A stretch of 12,415 nt of DNA from Betaproteobacteria bacterium (GCA_025354965.1 JANXLW010000176.1:1-12415); one strand, 5' to 3'. Positions 1 through 6,932 are shown, counted from the stretch's first letter. Notes: a model not told the origin generated them from the letters alone. Numbers and translations are program-made.

Positions 1-244
1 GTCTTAACGACGCCACGCCAGATGAGTTTTACTGGGCAAACCTGCCCACCATGAGGCAAGCTGCATAAAATGAAATCCTTGGTGCACCCCGAGTTTCCCA
101 CCGCGTCGGTCGGTTCGTCGCAAGCGACCGCCGCCGTGGAAAACTCTGCACCGTTTGCAACCCGCCCGCAGTTCACTTATAAATCGGGGAATGCTGTTCA
201 GACAAGCGGAGCCACTTCTCCTTTTCAACTATGACCTTGCTTGC
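1..244. other. Left-edge stretch with no convincing gene
   Basis: I see no supportable gene here. A 54-codon plus-strand ORF (70-234) has a poor ribosome site and Ser/Thr/Ala-rich low-complexity content. A 74-codon minus-strand ORF (4-228) is rich in Arg and Trp, as expected from a random frame in GC-rich DNA. A perfect hairpin, TGGGCA-AACC-TGCCCA, lies at 33-48 but has no T-run on either side, so it does not look like a standard intrinsic terminator. The stretch is probably intergenic, or the tail of whatever lies to the left. Confidence 0.45.
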
Positions 245-262
245 GTATCAACCAATTGATAC
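245..262. promoter_or_regulatory. Perfect inverted repeat upstream of aqpZ (possible operator)
   Basis: The repeat GTATCAA-CCAA-TTGATAC has 7-base arms around a 4-base centre. It ends 22 bases before the -35 element of the predicted aqpZ promoter, a position that suits an activator or a repressor. The arms read ATCAA-N4-TTGAT, which is the reverse orientation of the FNR/Anr consensus TTGAT-N4-ATCAA, so I do not call it an FNR box. The binding protein is unknown. Confidence 0.4.
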
Positions 263-284
263 AGAATCCCGACTTTCCGAATTT

Positions 285-313
285 TTGACGTTCAATGCAT
301 TGGTCGATACTTT
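285..313 (+). promoter_or_regulatory. Predicted sigma-70 promoter of aqpZ
   Basis: A -35 box TTGACG (285-290) and a -10 box TACTTT (308-313) are separated by exactly 17 bases. Transcription would start near 320, giving a leader of about 48 bases. The gene's ribosome site AGGAGA (357-362) lies 5 bases before the ATG at 368. The -35 matches the consensus at 5 of 6 positions; the -10 is weaker. Confidence 0.5.
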
Positions 314-367
314 GCAACGTGGATAGTCACAACCTCACCTTCGATCGACTCACCACAGGAGAATCAA

Positions 368-1093
368 ATGAAACAGTACGGCGCGGAATTTCTTGGAACA
401 TTTTGGCTGATCCTTGGCGGTTGTGGCAGCGCGGTACTTGCTGCTGCCTTCCCAAACGTAGGCATTGGTTTGCTTGGCGTCGCGCTTGCCTTCGGGCTAA
501 CCGTGTTGACCATGGCGTTTGCCATTGGCCATATCTCAGGTTGCCATCTGAACCCGGCGGTCTCTATCGGCCTTTGGGCAGGGGGTCGCTTTCCGGCCAA
601 CAAGCTCGTTCCGTACATCGCAGCCCAAGTGCTCGGCGCAATAGTCGCAGGGGGGGTACTGTATGTCATTGCCAGTGGCGCAGCGGGCTTTGATGTTTCC
701 AAGGGCTTCGCGTCAAACGGCTACGGTGCCCATTCACCCGGCGGCTACTCTTTGCTGGCAGGGCTGGTCAGCGAGGTGGTCATGACCATGTTTTTTCTAT
801 TGGTCATTCTCGGCGCCACGGACAAACGTGCGCCAGCAGGCTTTGCTCCCATCGCCATTGGGCTAGCTTTGACCCTGATCCACCTCGTCAGCATTCCAGT
901 GACCAATACCTCAGTTAATCCCGCTCGCAGCACTGGCGTCGCATTGTTCGCAGGCGATTGGGCCGTTGGTCAGCTTTGGCTCTTCTGGGTTGCTCCCATC
1001 GCCGGAGCGTTGCTCGGAGCTCCGCCTATCGCTTGGTTGGCGCCGAGGAAACGTGAGGCTGTGGCAACCAATGTGGCGCTACTGATAACCTGA
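368..1093 (+). CDS. aqpZ: Aquaporin Z, water channel
   Basis: An inner-membrane MIP-family channel for rapid osmotic water flow. At 241 residues it is close to the family's usual 230-240. Both signature half-helix motifs are present: HLNPAVS (Asn62-Pro-Ala) and SVNPARS (Asn184-Pro-Ala). The selectivity-filter residues of E. coli AqpZ are matched by Phe43, His172, Thr181 and Arg187, the narrow water-selective type rather than the wide glycerol facilitator type. The start MKQYGAEFLGTFWL is typical of AqpZ and has a strong AGGAGA site. The C-terminus after about residue 225 is somewhat longer than in E. coli and ends in a short charged then hydrophobic tail. It appears to be a single-gene unit with its own promoter; no clear terminator follows. 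Confidence 0.95.
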   Translation: MKQYGAEFLGTFWLILGGCGSAVLAAAFPNVGIGLLGVALAFGLTVLTMAFAIGHISGCHLNPAVSIGLWAGGRFPANKLVPYIAAQVLGAIVAGGVLYVIASGAAGFDVSKGFASNGYGAHSPGGYSLLAGLVSEVVMTMFFLLVILGATDKRAPAGFAPIAIGLALTLIHLVSIPVTNTSVNPARSTGVALFAGDWAVGQLWLFWVAPIAGALLGAPPIAWLAPRKREAVATNVALLIT

Positions 1094-1154
1094 GACATGA
1101 TCCCCGCATTCTTGAGGTCGGGACCAAGAACAAACGCAACAAGTTGCGCTCGCC

Positions 1155-1589
1155 TTGATCCCGGCAATGGTTGGCAAGGGCATCTTGCGTGCTTACATGG
1201 CAGGCTGTGTCACCGCATTTTTTTGCAGCGGTGTTTTTCTATTTGTACAACCAAACCGTGCTAAAAATGGGCGAGTACCACCAGAAACTCGTGCTGACGC
1301 AAAATATTGGCATTGCCCTGAAAATTACCGAGTCACTGCCTGAGGAAGGTCGTGCCAAGGCACAGCAGCTTTTGGTGGAGCAACTTACTTTTGATATCAA
1401 TGCGCATTTGTCTGGCAGCGCTGCTTTTCCGCCTTCGGTGGCCGCCACGACCCGGCGTTACTGAGGGATGTGTATGGCAGCCTTGCACCCCCAAGACAGC
1501 GCCGTTGCAGCAGCGATGGCGCTGCTTGCCTCTTACTCAATTTGATTAAACTCGGCCTTTCAGAGCTTGAGCAATCGCCGATGCTATAA
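1155..1589 (+). pseudogene. Decayed membrane-anchored protein, frameshifted remnant
   Basis: No single frame covers this stretch, but protein-like pieces follow one another in alternating frames. Frame 3 from about 1155 gives MVGKGILRAYMAGCVTAFF, a basic N-terminus running into a membrane helix. After a run of seven T (1218-1224) the sense continues in frame 1 with FFYLYNQTVLKMGEYHQKLV and a helical, charged stretch to about 1430. Frame 3 then gives DPALLRDVYGSL, frame 1 resumes from 1468 with an Ala-rich helix, and frame 3 ends with LGLSELEQSPML and a stop at 1587-1589. The layout (membrane helix, then an extracytoplasmic helical region) resembles the N-terminus of a sensor or chemoreceptor-like protein, but I do not recognise the family. 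The next gene starts 14 bases later, so this may once have been co-transcribed with the hemerythrin gene. Confidence 0.4.
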
Positions 1590-1603
1590 GAAGGGGCAAT
1601 TCC

Positions 1604-2434
1604 ATGGCAAAAGTCCGAAGCACTGCAGAAACCAAAGTTCATGGCCCTACAGGAACACGCGGAGAGATCACTTACAAAATTGAAGGGCGGATTTTAAGGA
1701 CCCATGCCACCGGACCCTTTGACAAAGAACTGATTGCTGCGATACCGTCTGTCATCAGCGACCTGATTACAAAACTGGCGCAACAGGGAAAGTGGGGCCA
1801 GATCGTTACCTTCGAGCGCAATGCGCTGGGGTCGCCGTCAACTGTGGCTGACTTCGCGGACTACCTTAAATCAAGATATCAAAATCCGAACACCAATCCG
1901 GTCACCGCACTGGTGTTCGGTCCTGACGTCGAGGGCGGTCAATTGATGGCCCCCGAGTTCGCCAAGTGTTATCAAGATGCCGGCGTGGAGAGTCGCATTT
2001 TTGAAGACCACACCACGGCGCTTCATTGGGTCGAGTCCAGGATTGCGCAATATTCCGCGCTGATGGCATGGGATGACAGTTACAACATTGGCGTTCCTGC
2101 AATTGACGAGCAGCATAGGGAACTTCTCATGCGGGCTTCAGATGTCATCGCGGCGACCACTCGCGAGGGGCAGACCTTGAGCACAATCAGACTTTATCAA
2201 TACACCCGGACGCATTTTTCACATGAGGAAGACCTCATGCGCAGCCTCGCATACCCCGACATTGATGCGCACGTCAAGCAGCACGATGTCTTGATTTCAC
2301 AGCTCAACCAATTTTCGCAAAACATCGCCAAAAACAACTTGATCAAAGCAGACCTGGAGGAATTCATCTCCCTTTGGTTTCTGACCCACATTGCGACCTT
2401 TGACACCAAATTGGCCACCTTCCTGAAGTCCTAG
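1604..2434 (+). CDS. Bacteriohemerythrin with N-terminal SpoIIAA/STAS-like domain
   Basis: A cytoplasmic-looking 276-residue protein with two parts. Residues 150-276 are a complete bacteriohemerythrin (O2-binding di-iron four-helix bundle). All seven expected ligands are visible: His171 (in DEQH), His204 and Glu208 (in THFSHEE), His223 and His227 (in HVKQH), His262 and Asp267 (in THIATFD). Residues 20-147 form an alpha/beta domain beginning ITYKIEGRILRTHATGPFD and ending in a segment like IFEDHTTALHWVESR. This resembles SpoIIAA-like/STAS-like domains, although that assignment rests on pattern only. No signal peptide or membrane helix is present. The ribosome site AAGGGG at 1591-1595 fixes the start. 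The protein may carry, store or sense O2 and pass the state to a partner through the STAS-like part. A ferredoxin gene follows after 29 bases, suggesting a redox role. Confidence 0.85.
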   Translation: MAKVRSTAETKVHGPTGTRGEITYKIEGRILRTHATGPFDKELIAAIPSVISDLITKLAQQGKWGQIVTFERNALGSPSTVADFADYLKSRYQNPNTNPVTALVFGPDVEGGQLMAPEFAKCYQDAGVESRIFEDHTTALHWVESRIAQYSALMAWDDSYNIGVPAIDEQHRELLMRASDVIAATTREGQTLSTIRLYQYTRTHFSHEEDLMRSLAYPDIDAHVKQHDVLISQLNQFSQNIAKNNLIKADLEEFISLWFLTHIATFDTKLATFLKS

Positions 2435-2463
2435 CGGGCAGCAAATTCAACTTTTACCTTGCG

Positions 2464-2742
2464 ATGACAGCCAAACTTCCGACCATTGACGCCGCACGTT
2501 GCTCAGGATGTGGACGCTGCATTGCAGCCTGTCAACTCGGGCTGTTCGCTTTCGAACGACAGGGATGGAGAAAAATTTCCGTGCTTCAGGACGAGGAGCG
2601 TTGCACCGGTTGCTCAAAGTGCGATGCGATGTGCCCGATCGGCGCGATCACCATGGAAAAAAAGCAGCGATCAAGCTCCCTGCACAGGGTTGATACCGGC
2701 AGCAATCAACTTTATGAACGCTCGCTAATCCTGCAATCCTGA
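2464..2742 (+). CDS. Small 2x[4Fe-4S] ferredoxin
   Basis: A 92-residue electron carrier with two CxxCxxCxxxC clusters: Cys13, 16, 19, 23 and Cys47, 50, 53, 57. The second motif ends in the usual CP (CDAMCPIGAI), whereas the first ends in CQ, so the common proline after the fourth cysteine is missing there. The two motifs are 34 residues apart, within the range of bacterial diclusters. The last 25 residues are polar and unrelated to the fold. No good Shine-Dalgarno lies before the ATG, so translation may depend on the hemerythrin gene 29 bases upstream. Its 3' end overlaps the convergent SRPBCC gene by 18 bases. The partner enzyme is unknown. Confidence 0.85.
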   Translation: MTAKLPTIDAARCSGCGRCIAACQLGLFAFERQGWRKISVLQDEERCTGCSKCDAMCPIGAITMEKKQRSSSLHRVDTGSNQLYERSLILQS

Positions 2743-3354
2743 AGCTTTTGTTGCCGATTCGGCACGGTCGCGGCGCACGGTCATTTCTGTCGCCATTCTT
2801 TGCAACTGCTCCTCGACCTCGTGGCGCACAAATGGCAAGCCGAACATGCGAGCCAGCAGTGAGCCGGGCACCATCTCGATATGGTATTTGATCTGCACGC
2901 CGTGATTGAGTGGCACAATCTCGGCCTCGCTGTCCATCCGGGTCAATGTGCTGGAGAGGTTTCTCGCCACAATTCGCTTCATTGGCTCCAGTTGTATTTC
3001 CCGATCGGACTCGAACGAATAGGAAAATGGACCGTACTTTGCGACGCCCTCCTGTTTCACGATCCAGCTATTGCCGTTGCGCCAGATTACCTTGCTCACA
3101 GTCAGAGTCCCAAGAATGGTGGTCATATGGTCAAAATCAGTCATGACGTCCCACGCCGTCTCCACTGAGACTTGAATATCGATGGTGGCGTCGATGATGA
3201 AAGTCTCGCCGCTTTGCTGTACGGCAATATCCACTTTCTGATCGGCGCCGAACGCCGCCTCGCCGGTGAAGGCTAGCAGGCAGAAAAATGCTGCTACCAG
3301 CATTCGCGCATGCGGCGTATCCATCACTTGTTTTGCACATCGAGCTGTTGCCAT
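2725..3354 (-). CDS. Exported SRPBCC/START-like (polyketide cyclase type) protein
   Basis: A 209-residue protein with an N-terminal signal peptide: a basic start, a hydrophobic stretch MLVAAFFCLLAF around residues 18-29 and a likely cleavage after AFGA (about residue 38). The rest has the pattern of the SRPBCC/polyketide-cyclase fold, a helix-grip hydrophobic-ligand pocket: ATIDIQVSVETAWDVMTDFD, then a central sheet, and a long C-terminal helix with FVRHEVEEQLQRMATEM. The longer reading frame starts at 3387, but I chose the ATG at 3354 because GGGGGT sits just before it and the signal peptide then begins normally. It lies 42 bases after guaC on the same strand, probably in the same transcript. 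The ligand is unknown; a periplasmic lipid or hydrophobic molecule is plausible. Confidence 0.75.
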   Translation of the reverse strand: MATARCAKQVMDTPHARMLVAAFFCLLAFTGEAAFGADQKVDIAVQQSGETFIIDATIDIQVSVETAWDVMTDFDHMTTILGTLTVSKVIWRNGNSWIVKQEGVAKYGPFSYSFESDREIQLEPMKRIVARNLSSTLTRMDSEAEIVPLNHGVQIKYHIEMVPGSLLARMFGLPFVRHEVEEQLQRMATEMTVRRDRAESATKASGLQD

Positions 3355-3396
3355 GAATGTACCCCCGTCGTGGCACTCACCGGGCACGGCGCTACT

Positions 3397-4374
3397 CTAC
3401 ATCAGCAGGTGCTCGCCAGCATTGTCGCCGCCCAGGGTGACGTAGTTCACTTTGCGGATGTCCATCAGCTTCTTGCCACCGGCGTAACTGATGGAGCTTT
3501 GCACATCCTGCTCCATCTCGATCAAGGTTTCGGCCAGCGTGCCTTTGATCGGCTCCAGAATACGTTTGCCTTCAACGTGCTTGTATTCTCCTTTGTTGAA
3601 GTCGCTGGCAGAACCGTAATACTCCTTATATCGTTTGCCGTCCACCTCCACGGTCTGACCGGGACTTTCTTCGTGACCGGCCAGCATGGAGCCAATCATC
3701 ACCATGCTGGCGCCAAAACGGATCGACTTGGCAATGTCACCGTGTTCACGAATGCCGCCATCGGCAATGATCGGTTTGGTGGCCACCCGGGCACACCATT
3801 TGACAGCGCTGAGCTGCCAGCCGCCAGTACCAAAACCAGTCTTCAGTTTGGTGATGCAGACTTTGCCGGGACCAATGCCAACCTTGGTGGCGTCGGCGCC
3901 CCAGTTTTCCAGATCAATAACCGCTTCAGGCGTCGCGACATTGCCGGCGACGATGAAAGTGGTCGGCATCTTTTCTTTCAGGTAGCCAATCATGTTGCGC
4001 ACGCTGTCGGCGTGGCCATGGGCAATGTCGATGGTGACGTATTCGACGCTCAGGCCAAGTGCCAGCAACTGGTCAACCGTGTCATAGTCGGCTTTCTTCA
4101 CGCCCAGAGAAATGGACGCGTACAAGCCCAGCGCCTTCATGTCCCTGACGAATTGCACGTTATCCAGGTGGAAGCGGTGCATCACGTAAAAGTAGCCGTT
4201 TTGCGCCAACCAGACACAGAGGGTCTCGTTCACCACGGTCTTCATATTGGCGGGTACCACCGGGATGCGAAAGCGGAGCGGGCCAAGTGCTACGCTGGCG
4301 TCGCACTCGGAACGGCTCTCCACGCGACATTTACGCGGCAATAGGAGAATGTTGTCGTAGTCGAAAATTTCCAT
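3397..4374 (-). CDS. guaC: GMP reductase
   Basis: It converts GMP to IMP with NADPH, releasing ammonia, in purine salvage. The protein is a 325-residue TIM barrel of the IMPDH/GMPR family. The catalytic loop GIGPGKVCITKLKTGFGTGG carries the nucleophile Cys173. The phosphate-binding strand region ADGGIREHGDIAKSIRFGA and the late loop KEYYGSASDFNKGEYKHVEG are typical of GMP reductase. No CBS domains are present, which argues against IMP dehydrogenase. Length and sequence are closer to the Bacillus-type GuaC (about 326) than to E. coli GuaC (347). GGAG at 4383-4386 lies 8 bases before the ATG. The U-tract of an upstream terminator hairpin directly touches this site, so expression probably depends on read-through. 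The SRPBCC gene follows. Confidence 0.93.
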   Translation of the reverse strand: MEIFDYDNILLLPRKCRVESRSECDASVALGPLRFRIPVVPANMKTVVNETLCVWLAQNGYFYVMHRFHLDNVQFVRDMKALGLYASISLGVKKADYDTVDQLLALGLSVEYVTIDIAHGHADSVRNMIGYLKEKMPTTFIVAGNVATPEAVIDLENWGADATKVGIGPGKVCITKLKTGFGTGGWQLSAVKWCARVATKPIIADGGIREHGDIAKSIRFGASMVMIGSMLAGHEESPGQTVEVDGKRYKEYYGSASDFNKGEYKHVEGKRILEPIKGTLAETLIEMEQDVQSSISYAGGKKLMDIRKVNYVTLGGDNAGEHLLM

Positions 4375-4386
4375 GACGCGGGCTCC

Positions 4387-4420
4387 AAAAAAAACCGGGC
4401 CGCAATTGCTTGGGCCCGGT
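4387..4420 (-). terminator. Intrinsic terminator or attenuator between phr and guaC
   Basis: Read on the minus strand, the stem ACCGGGCC pairs with GGCCCGGT (8 base pairs, almost all G-C) around an 11-base loop containing the palindrome GCAATTGC, followed at once by eight T. This is a strong classical rho-independent terminator, starting 17 bases after the phr stop codon. The eighth T is followed directly by GGAG, the ribosome site of guaC. No room remains for a promoter between hairpin and guaC, so it may serve as an attenuator as well as the phr terminator. Confidence 0.85.
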
Positions 4421-4437
4421 GCTTGATTCTATCGGAA

Positions 4438-5901
4438 TTATTTCTTCACAACCGCATAGCGTTGCAGGGTCAGGGCCCGTGCCGCATCGTGTGCCACGAT
4501 CGGCGCCGGGTAGTTTTGGCCCAGTGTCACTCCTGCCATTTGCAATTGCGCAGCGCTGGCACTCCAGGGTGCGTGCAAAACCTTGTTGGGTAGCGGCGCC
4601 AGCTGCGGGAGATAGCGGCGAATGAACTTGCCCGCGCTATCAAACTTTTCGCTCTGACTTACCGGGTTGAAGATTCTGAAATAAGGTTGTGCGTCGCAGC
4701 CGCTGGAGCTGACCCATTGCCAGCCGCCGTTGTTGGCCGACAGGTCAAAGTCAATGAGCTGGCGGGCAAAGTATCGCTCACCCCAGCGCCAGTCAATACC
4801 CAGATCTTTCACCAGAAAACTGCCCGCCACCATGCGCAAACGGTTGTGCATATAGCCAGTCTGATTGATTTGGGCCATGGCGGCGTCCACCAGCGGATAG
4901 CCGGTGCGGCCTTCGCACCAGGCGTTGAACAGTGTCTCGGCGTTCTTGCCATGCTCCCACTGAATGGCGTCGTACTCGCGCTTGAAGGCACCTTGCGCCA
5001 CATGGGGAAAGTTGGCCAGAATGGAAAAATAAAAGTCACGCCAGATCAGCTCGCTTAACCATACGGCAGCACCGAGACTGCCTTGCGCCTGGCGTTGTAA
5101 GGCAACCGCAACCAACTGACGGATCGATACGCTGCCAAAGCGCAAATGCACGCCAAGGTAGCTGGGGCCCTTGACTGACGGGAAATCCCGTGTTTCATGG
5201 TAGTGGTCCATGCGCTCAAAGAAGTCTTCAAAAAGCTTGCGTCCGCCCGACTCTCCAGTGGGGATTTTGAGTTCGCTCAGATTGGATTTATGAAAGCCAA
5301 TATCAGCCAGCGTCGGGACATTTTGTTGCAAACCTTCCGGTCGCGGCGTCAGGGCGATGGCGAATGGGGCGGTGTCGTGTGGCGGCAGACGATGCTGCGC
5401 GACGGTGGCCAGCCAGCGGTTCTTGTAAGGTGTGAAAACACTGTAGGGCGTGCCGGCTTGGGTCAGGATCTCGCGGCCTTCAAAGATGACGTGGTCTTTG
5501 CAGGTGTGCATGGCAATACCGGCGTCGACCAGGGCGCCCAGAACTTGGGCGTCACGCTGGATCGCCAGTGGTTCGTAGTCGTGCGCGGCAAAGACCGCCT
5601 GTACCCGCAGTGAAGTGGCCAAGCTCAAAATTTCTTGCGCGGCCGCGCCGTGCCGAACGATCAGGCCAGAGCCCGCTGCGCCACACAACCGGCGCAGATT
5701 TTCGTCCAGTTCACACAAGCATTCGCGAATGAACTCCACCCGCCGGTCGGCGCGGGGCAATGGGTCGAGTATTTCTGTGTCAAAAACGAAAACACAGTGC
5801 AATTTTCGGCAGGCTTTGAGCGCCAGACACAACGCGGCGTTATCGGTCACACGCAAATCGCGGCGGAACCACATCAAACCGGTTTCGAATTGTTTGTTCA
5901 T
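4438..5901 (-). CDS. phrB: Deoxyribodipyrimidine (CPD) photolyase
   Basis: A light-driven flavoenzyme that splits cyclobutane pyrimidine dimers. I place the start at the ATG at 5901 (MNKQFETGLMWFRRDLR), giving 487 residues, because class I photolyases begin a few residues before WFRRDLR and the 43 extra codons of the longer frame overlap the divergent yqgE gene. The N-terminal alpha/beta antenna domain is followed by the FAD-binding helical domain: RDFPSVKGPSYLGVHLRFG, WLSELIWRDFY, GRTGYPLVDAAM, MHNRLRMVAGSFLVKDL, DWRWGERYF, ANNGGWQWVSSSGCDAQPYF. Trp residues equivalent to the E. coli electron-transfer positions 306, 359 and 382 are present by motif alignment. GGTGA lies just before the start. 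It ends at a strong terminator. Confidence 0.94.
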   Translation of the reverse strand: MNKQFETGLMWFRRDLRVTDNAALCLALKACRKLHCVFVFDTEILDPLPRADRRVEFIRECLCELDENLRRLCGAAGSGLIVRHGAAAQEILSLATSLRVQAVFAAHDYEPLAIQRDAQVLGALVDAGIAMHTCKDHVIFEGREILTQAGTPYSVFTPYKNRWLATVAQHRLPPHDTAPFAIALTPRPEGLQQNVPTLADIGFHKSNLSELKIPTGESGGRKLFEDFFERMDHYHETRDFPSVKGPSYLGVHLRFGSVSIRQLVAVALQRQAQGSLGAAVWLSELIWRDFYFSILANFPHVAQGAFKREYDAIQWEHGKNAETLFNAWCEGRTGYPLVDAAMAQINQTGYMHNRLRMVAGSFLVKDLGIDWRWGERYFARQLIDFDLSANNGGWQWVSSSGCDAQPYFRIFNPVSQSEKFDSAGKFIRRYLPQLAPLPNKVLHAPWSASAAQLQMAGVTLGQNYPAPIVAHDAARALTLQRYAVVKK

Positions 5902-5916
5902 GTTCACCGCTAAAAT
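5890..5916 (+). promoter_or_regulatory. Possible promoter in the 21-base phr/yqgE divergent gap
   Basis: The TAAAAT at 5911-5916 could be a -10 box for yqgE. A poor TTGTTT lies at 5890-5895 with a short 15-base spacer. If used, transcription would begin at about 5922-5923, on the yqgE ATG itself, giving a leaderless message; this agrees with the lack of a Shine-Dalgarno before that ATG. The evidence is weak. Confidence 0.25.
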
Positions 5917-5922
5917 AATTGC

Positions 5923-6522
5923 ATGCCCGCAGATTTTGCTCTTACCAACCTGACGAATCATTTTTTGATCGCCATGCCCGGTTTGCAGGATGCGGTTTTT
6001 TCGCGCAGCGTGGTCTATGTCTGCGAGCACAATGAGCGCGGCGCGTTGGGGTTGGTGATCAACAAGCCTTGTGATATCGACATGAAACGCTTGTTTGAAA
6101 AGGTTGACCTGCCGCTGCGCCGCGCAGATCTTTCAAACGCGCCGGTATTTCAGGGCGGCCCGGTGCAGACCGAGCGCGGTTTTGTCTTGCATGAGCACTC
6201 TTCGCCTGGCGTTGACAAGCCGGCAGAGTCGGTCTACGCCTCTACCATGACGATTCCCGGCGGCCTCGAGATGACCACCTCCAAGGACGTTCTGGAAGCG
6301 CTGTCCAGCGGGGCCGGACCCCGCAAAGTGCTGGTGTCGCTGGGTTACGCCGCCTGGGGTGAAGGTCAGCTTGAGTCCGAACTGTCAGAAAATAGCTGGT
6401 TGACCGTTGCCGCCAGCAGCAGCATCATTTTTGATACACCGGTGGCGCAGCGCTATGACCAGGCCTTGCTCTTGCTCGGCTTTGAGTCGTGGATGCTTTC
6501 GCCCGACGTGGGGCGTGCATGA
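5923..6522 (+). CDS. yqgE: YqgE/AlgH family protein
   Basis: A 199-residue cytoplasmic protein of the UPF0301 (YqgE/AlgH) family. Its N-terminus NLTNHFLIAMPGLQDAVFSRSV and the following VVYVCEHNERGALGLVINKP are the family signature. Length is near the usual 185-195. The biochemical role is unresolved; the name AlgH comes from alginate regulation in Pseudomonas. The start at 5923 has no Shine-Dalgarno, but later ATGs would cut into the conserved core. The stop overlaps the ruvX start as ATGA, a coupled arrangement. yqgE beside ruvX (yqgF) is a widely conserved pair, and here it heads the operon leading to the pyrimidine genes. Confidence 0.92.
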   Translation: MPADFALTNLTNHFLIAMPGLQDAVFSRSVVYVCEHNERGALGLVINKPCDIDMKRLFEKVDLPLRRADLSNAPVFQGGPVQTERGFVLHEHSSPGVDKPAESVYASTMTIPGGLEMTTSKDVLEALSSGAGPRKVLVSLGYAAWGEGQLESELSENSWLTVAASSSIIFDTPVAQRYDQALLLLGFESWMLSPDVGRA

Positions 6523-6932
6523 GTGAACTGCCGAAATCTGTGCCATTGCAACTGCAAACTTTTCTGGCACTTGATTTTGGCATCAAACGCACCGGCTTTG
6601 CAGTCGGCAACCGGCTGCTGCGCACGGCGCAGCCTCAGGGCACCATCGCCACCGAAGGCGACGCCCGCTTCGTCAAGGTAGCACTGCAGATCAAGGAATG
6701 GCAGCCCGACGCGCTGGTGGTGGGCGTTCCGTTTCACCCGGACGGTGCCGAGCACGAGAACACCCTGCGAGCCCGGCGTTTTGCACGCCAGTTGCACGGC
6801 AGATTCAAGCTGCCGGTGTTTGAAGTGGACGAGCGCTACAGCACCACCGAAGCGTTGCAAATGGGCGCCAAAGACGCCGATGCCGCCGCTGCCTGCATTA
6901 TTTTGGAACAATTTTTAAGGAGTATTCCATGA
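6519..6932 (+). CDS. ruvX: RuvX/YqgF, RNase H-fold resolvase-like protein
   Basis: A 137-residue protein of the YqgF/RuvX family. The RNase H-like fold is shown by LALDFGIKRTGFAVG (Asp19 as first acidic residue), DALVVGVPFHPDG, the VDERYSTTEA segment (Glu105 region) and the C-terminal KDADAAAACIILEQFL (Asp119/Asp121). The family is named as a putative Holliday junction resolvase, but its better-supported role in E. coli is in processing the 5' end of pre-16S rRNA. I prefer the ATG at 6519 over an upstream GTG at 6489, because 6519 gives an ATGA overlap with yqgE and the usual length. It overlaps pyrR by 4 bases at the other end. Confidence 0.93.
   Translation: MSELPKSVPLQLQTFLALDFGIKRTGFAVGNRLLRTAQPQGTIATEGDARFVKVALQIKEWQPDALVVGVPFHPDGAEHENTLRARRFARQLHGRFKLPVFEVDERYSTTEALQMGAKDADAAAACIILEQFLRSIP

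Noticed and set aside
33..48. Intrinsic terminator at the left edge
   Set aside because: The hairpin is perfect but short, and no T-run follows on either strand.
4..228. A 74-codon minus-strand frame at the left edge
   Set aside because: Arg/Trp-rich composition, no ribosome site and no recognisable motif.
70..234. A 54-codon plus-strand frame (MKSLVHPEF...)
   Set aside because: Low-complexity Ser/Thr/Ala content and GAGG too far from the ATG; no support for coding.
245..262. FNR/Anr box
   Set aside because: The arms are in the reverse order (ATCAA-N4-TTGAT) to the FNR consensus.
1114..1158. Short frame EVGTKNKRNKLRSP after aqpZ as a gene tail
   Set aside because: Too short, out of frame with aqpZ, and with no recognised family.
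3310..4344. A long plus-strand open frame of 344 codons opposite guaC and the SRPBCC start
   Set aside because: It is antisense to guaC, whose translation shows all GMP reductase motifs; the opposite frame is His/Gly/Asp-rich and matches no family I know. Long antisense frames are common in GC-rich genes.
4375..4440. Purine riboswitch before guaC
   Set aside because: Only 17 bases lie between the phr stop and the hairpin, too little for an aptamer unless it overlaps phr coding sequence.
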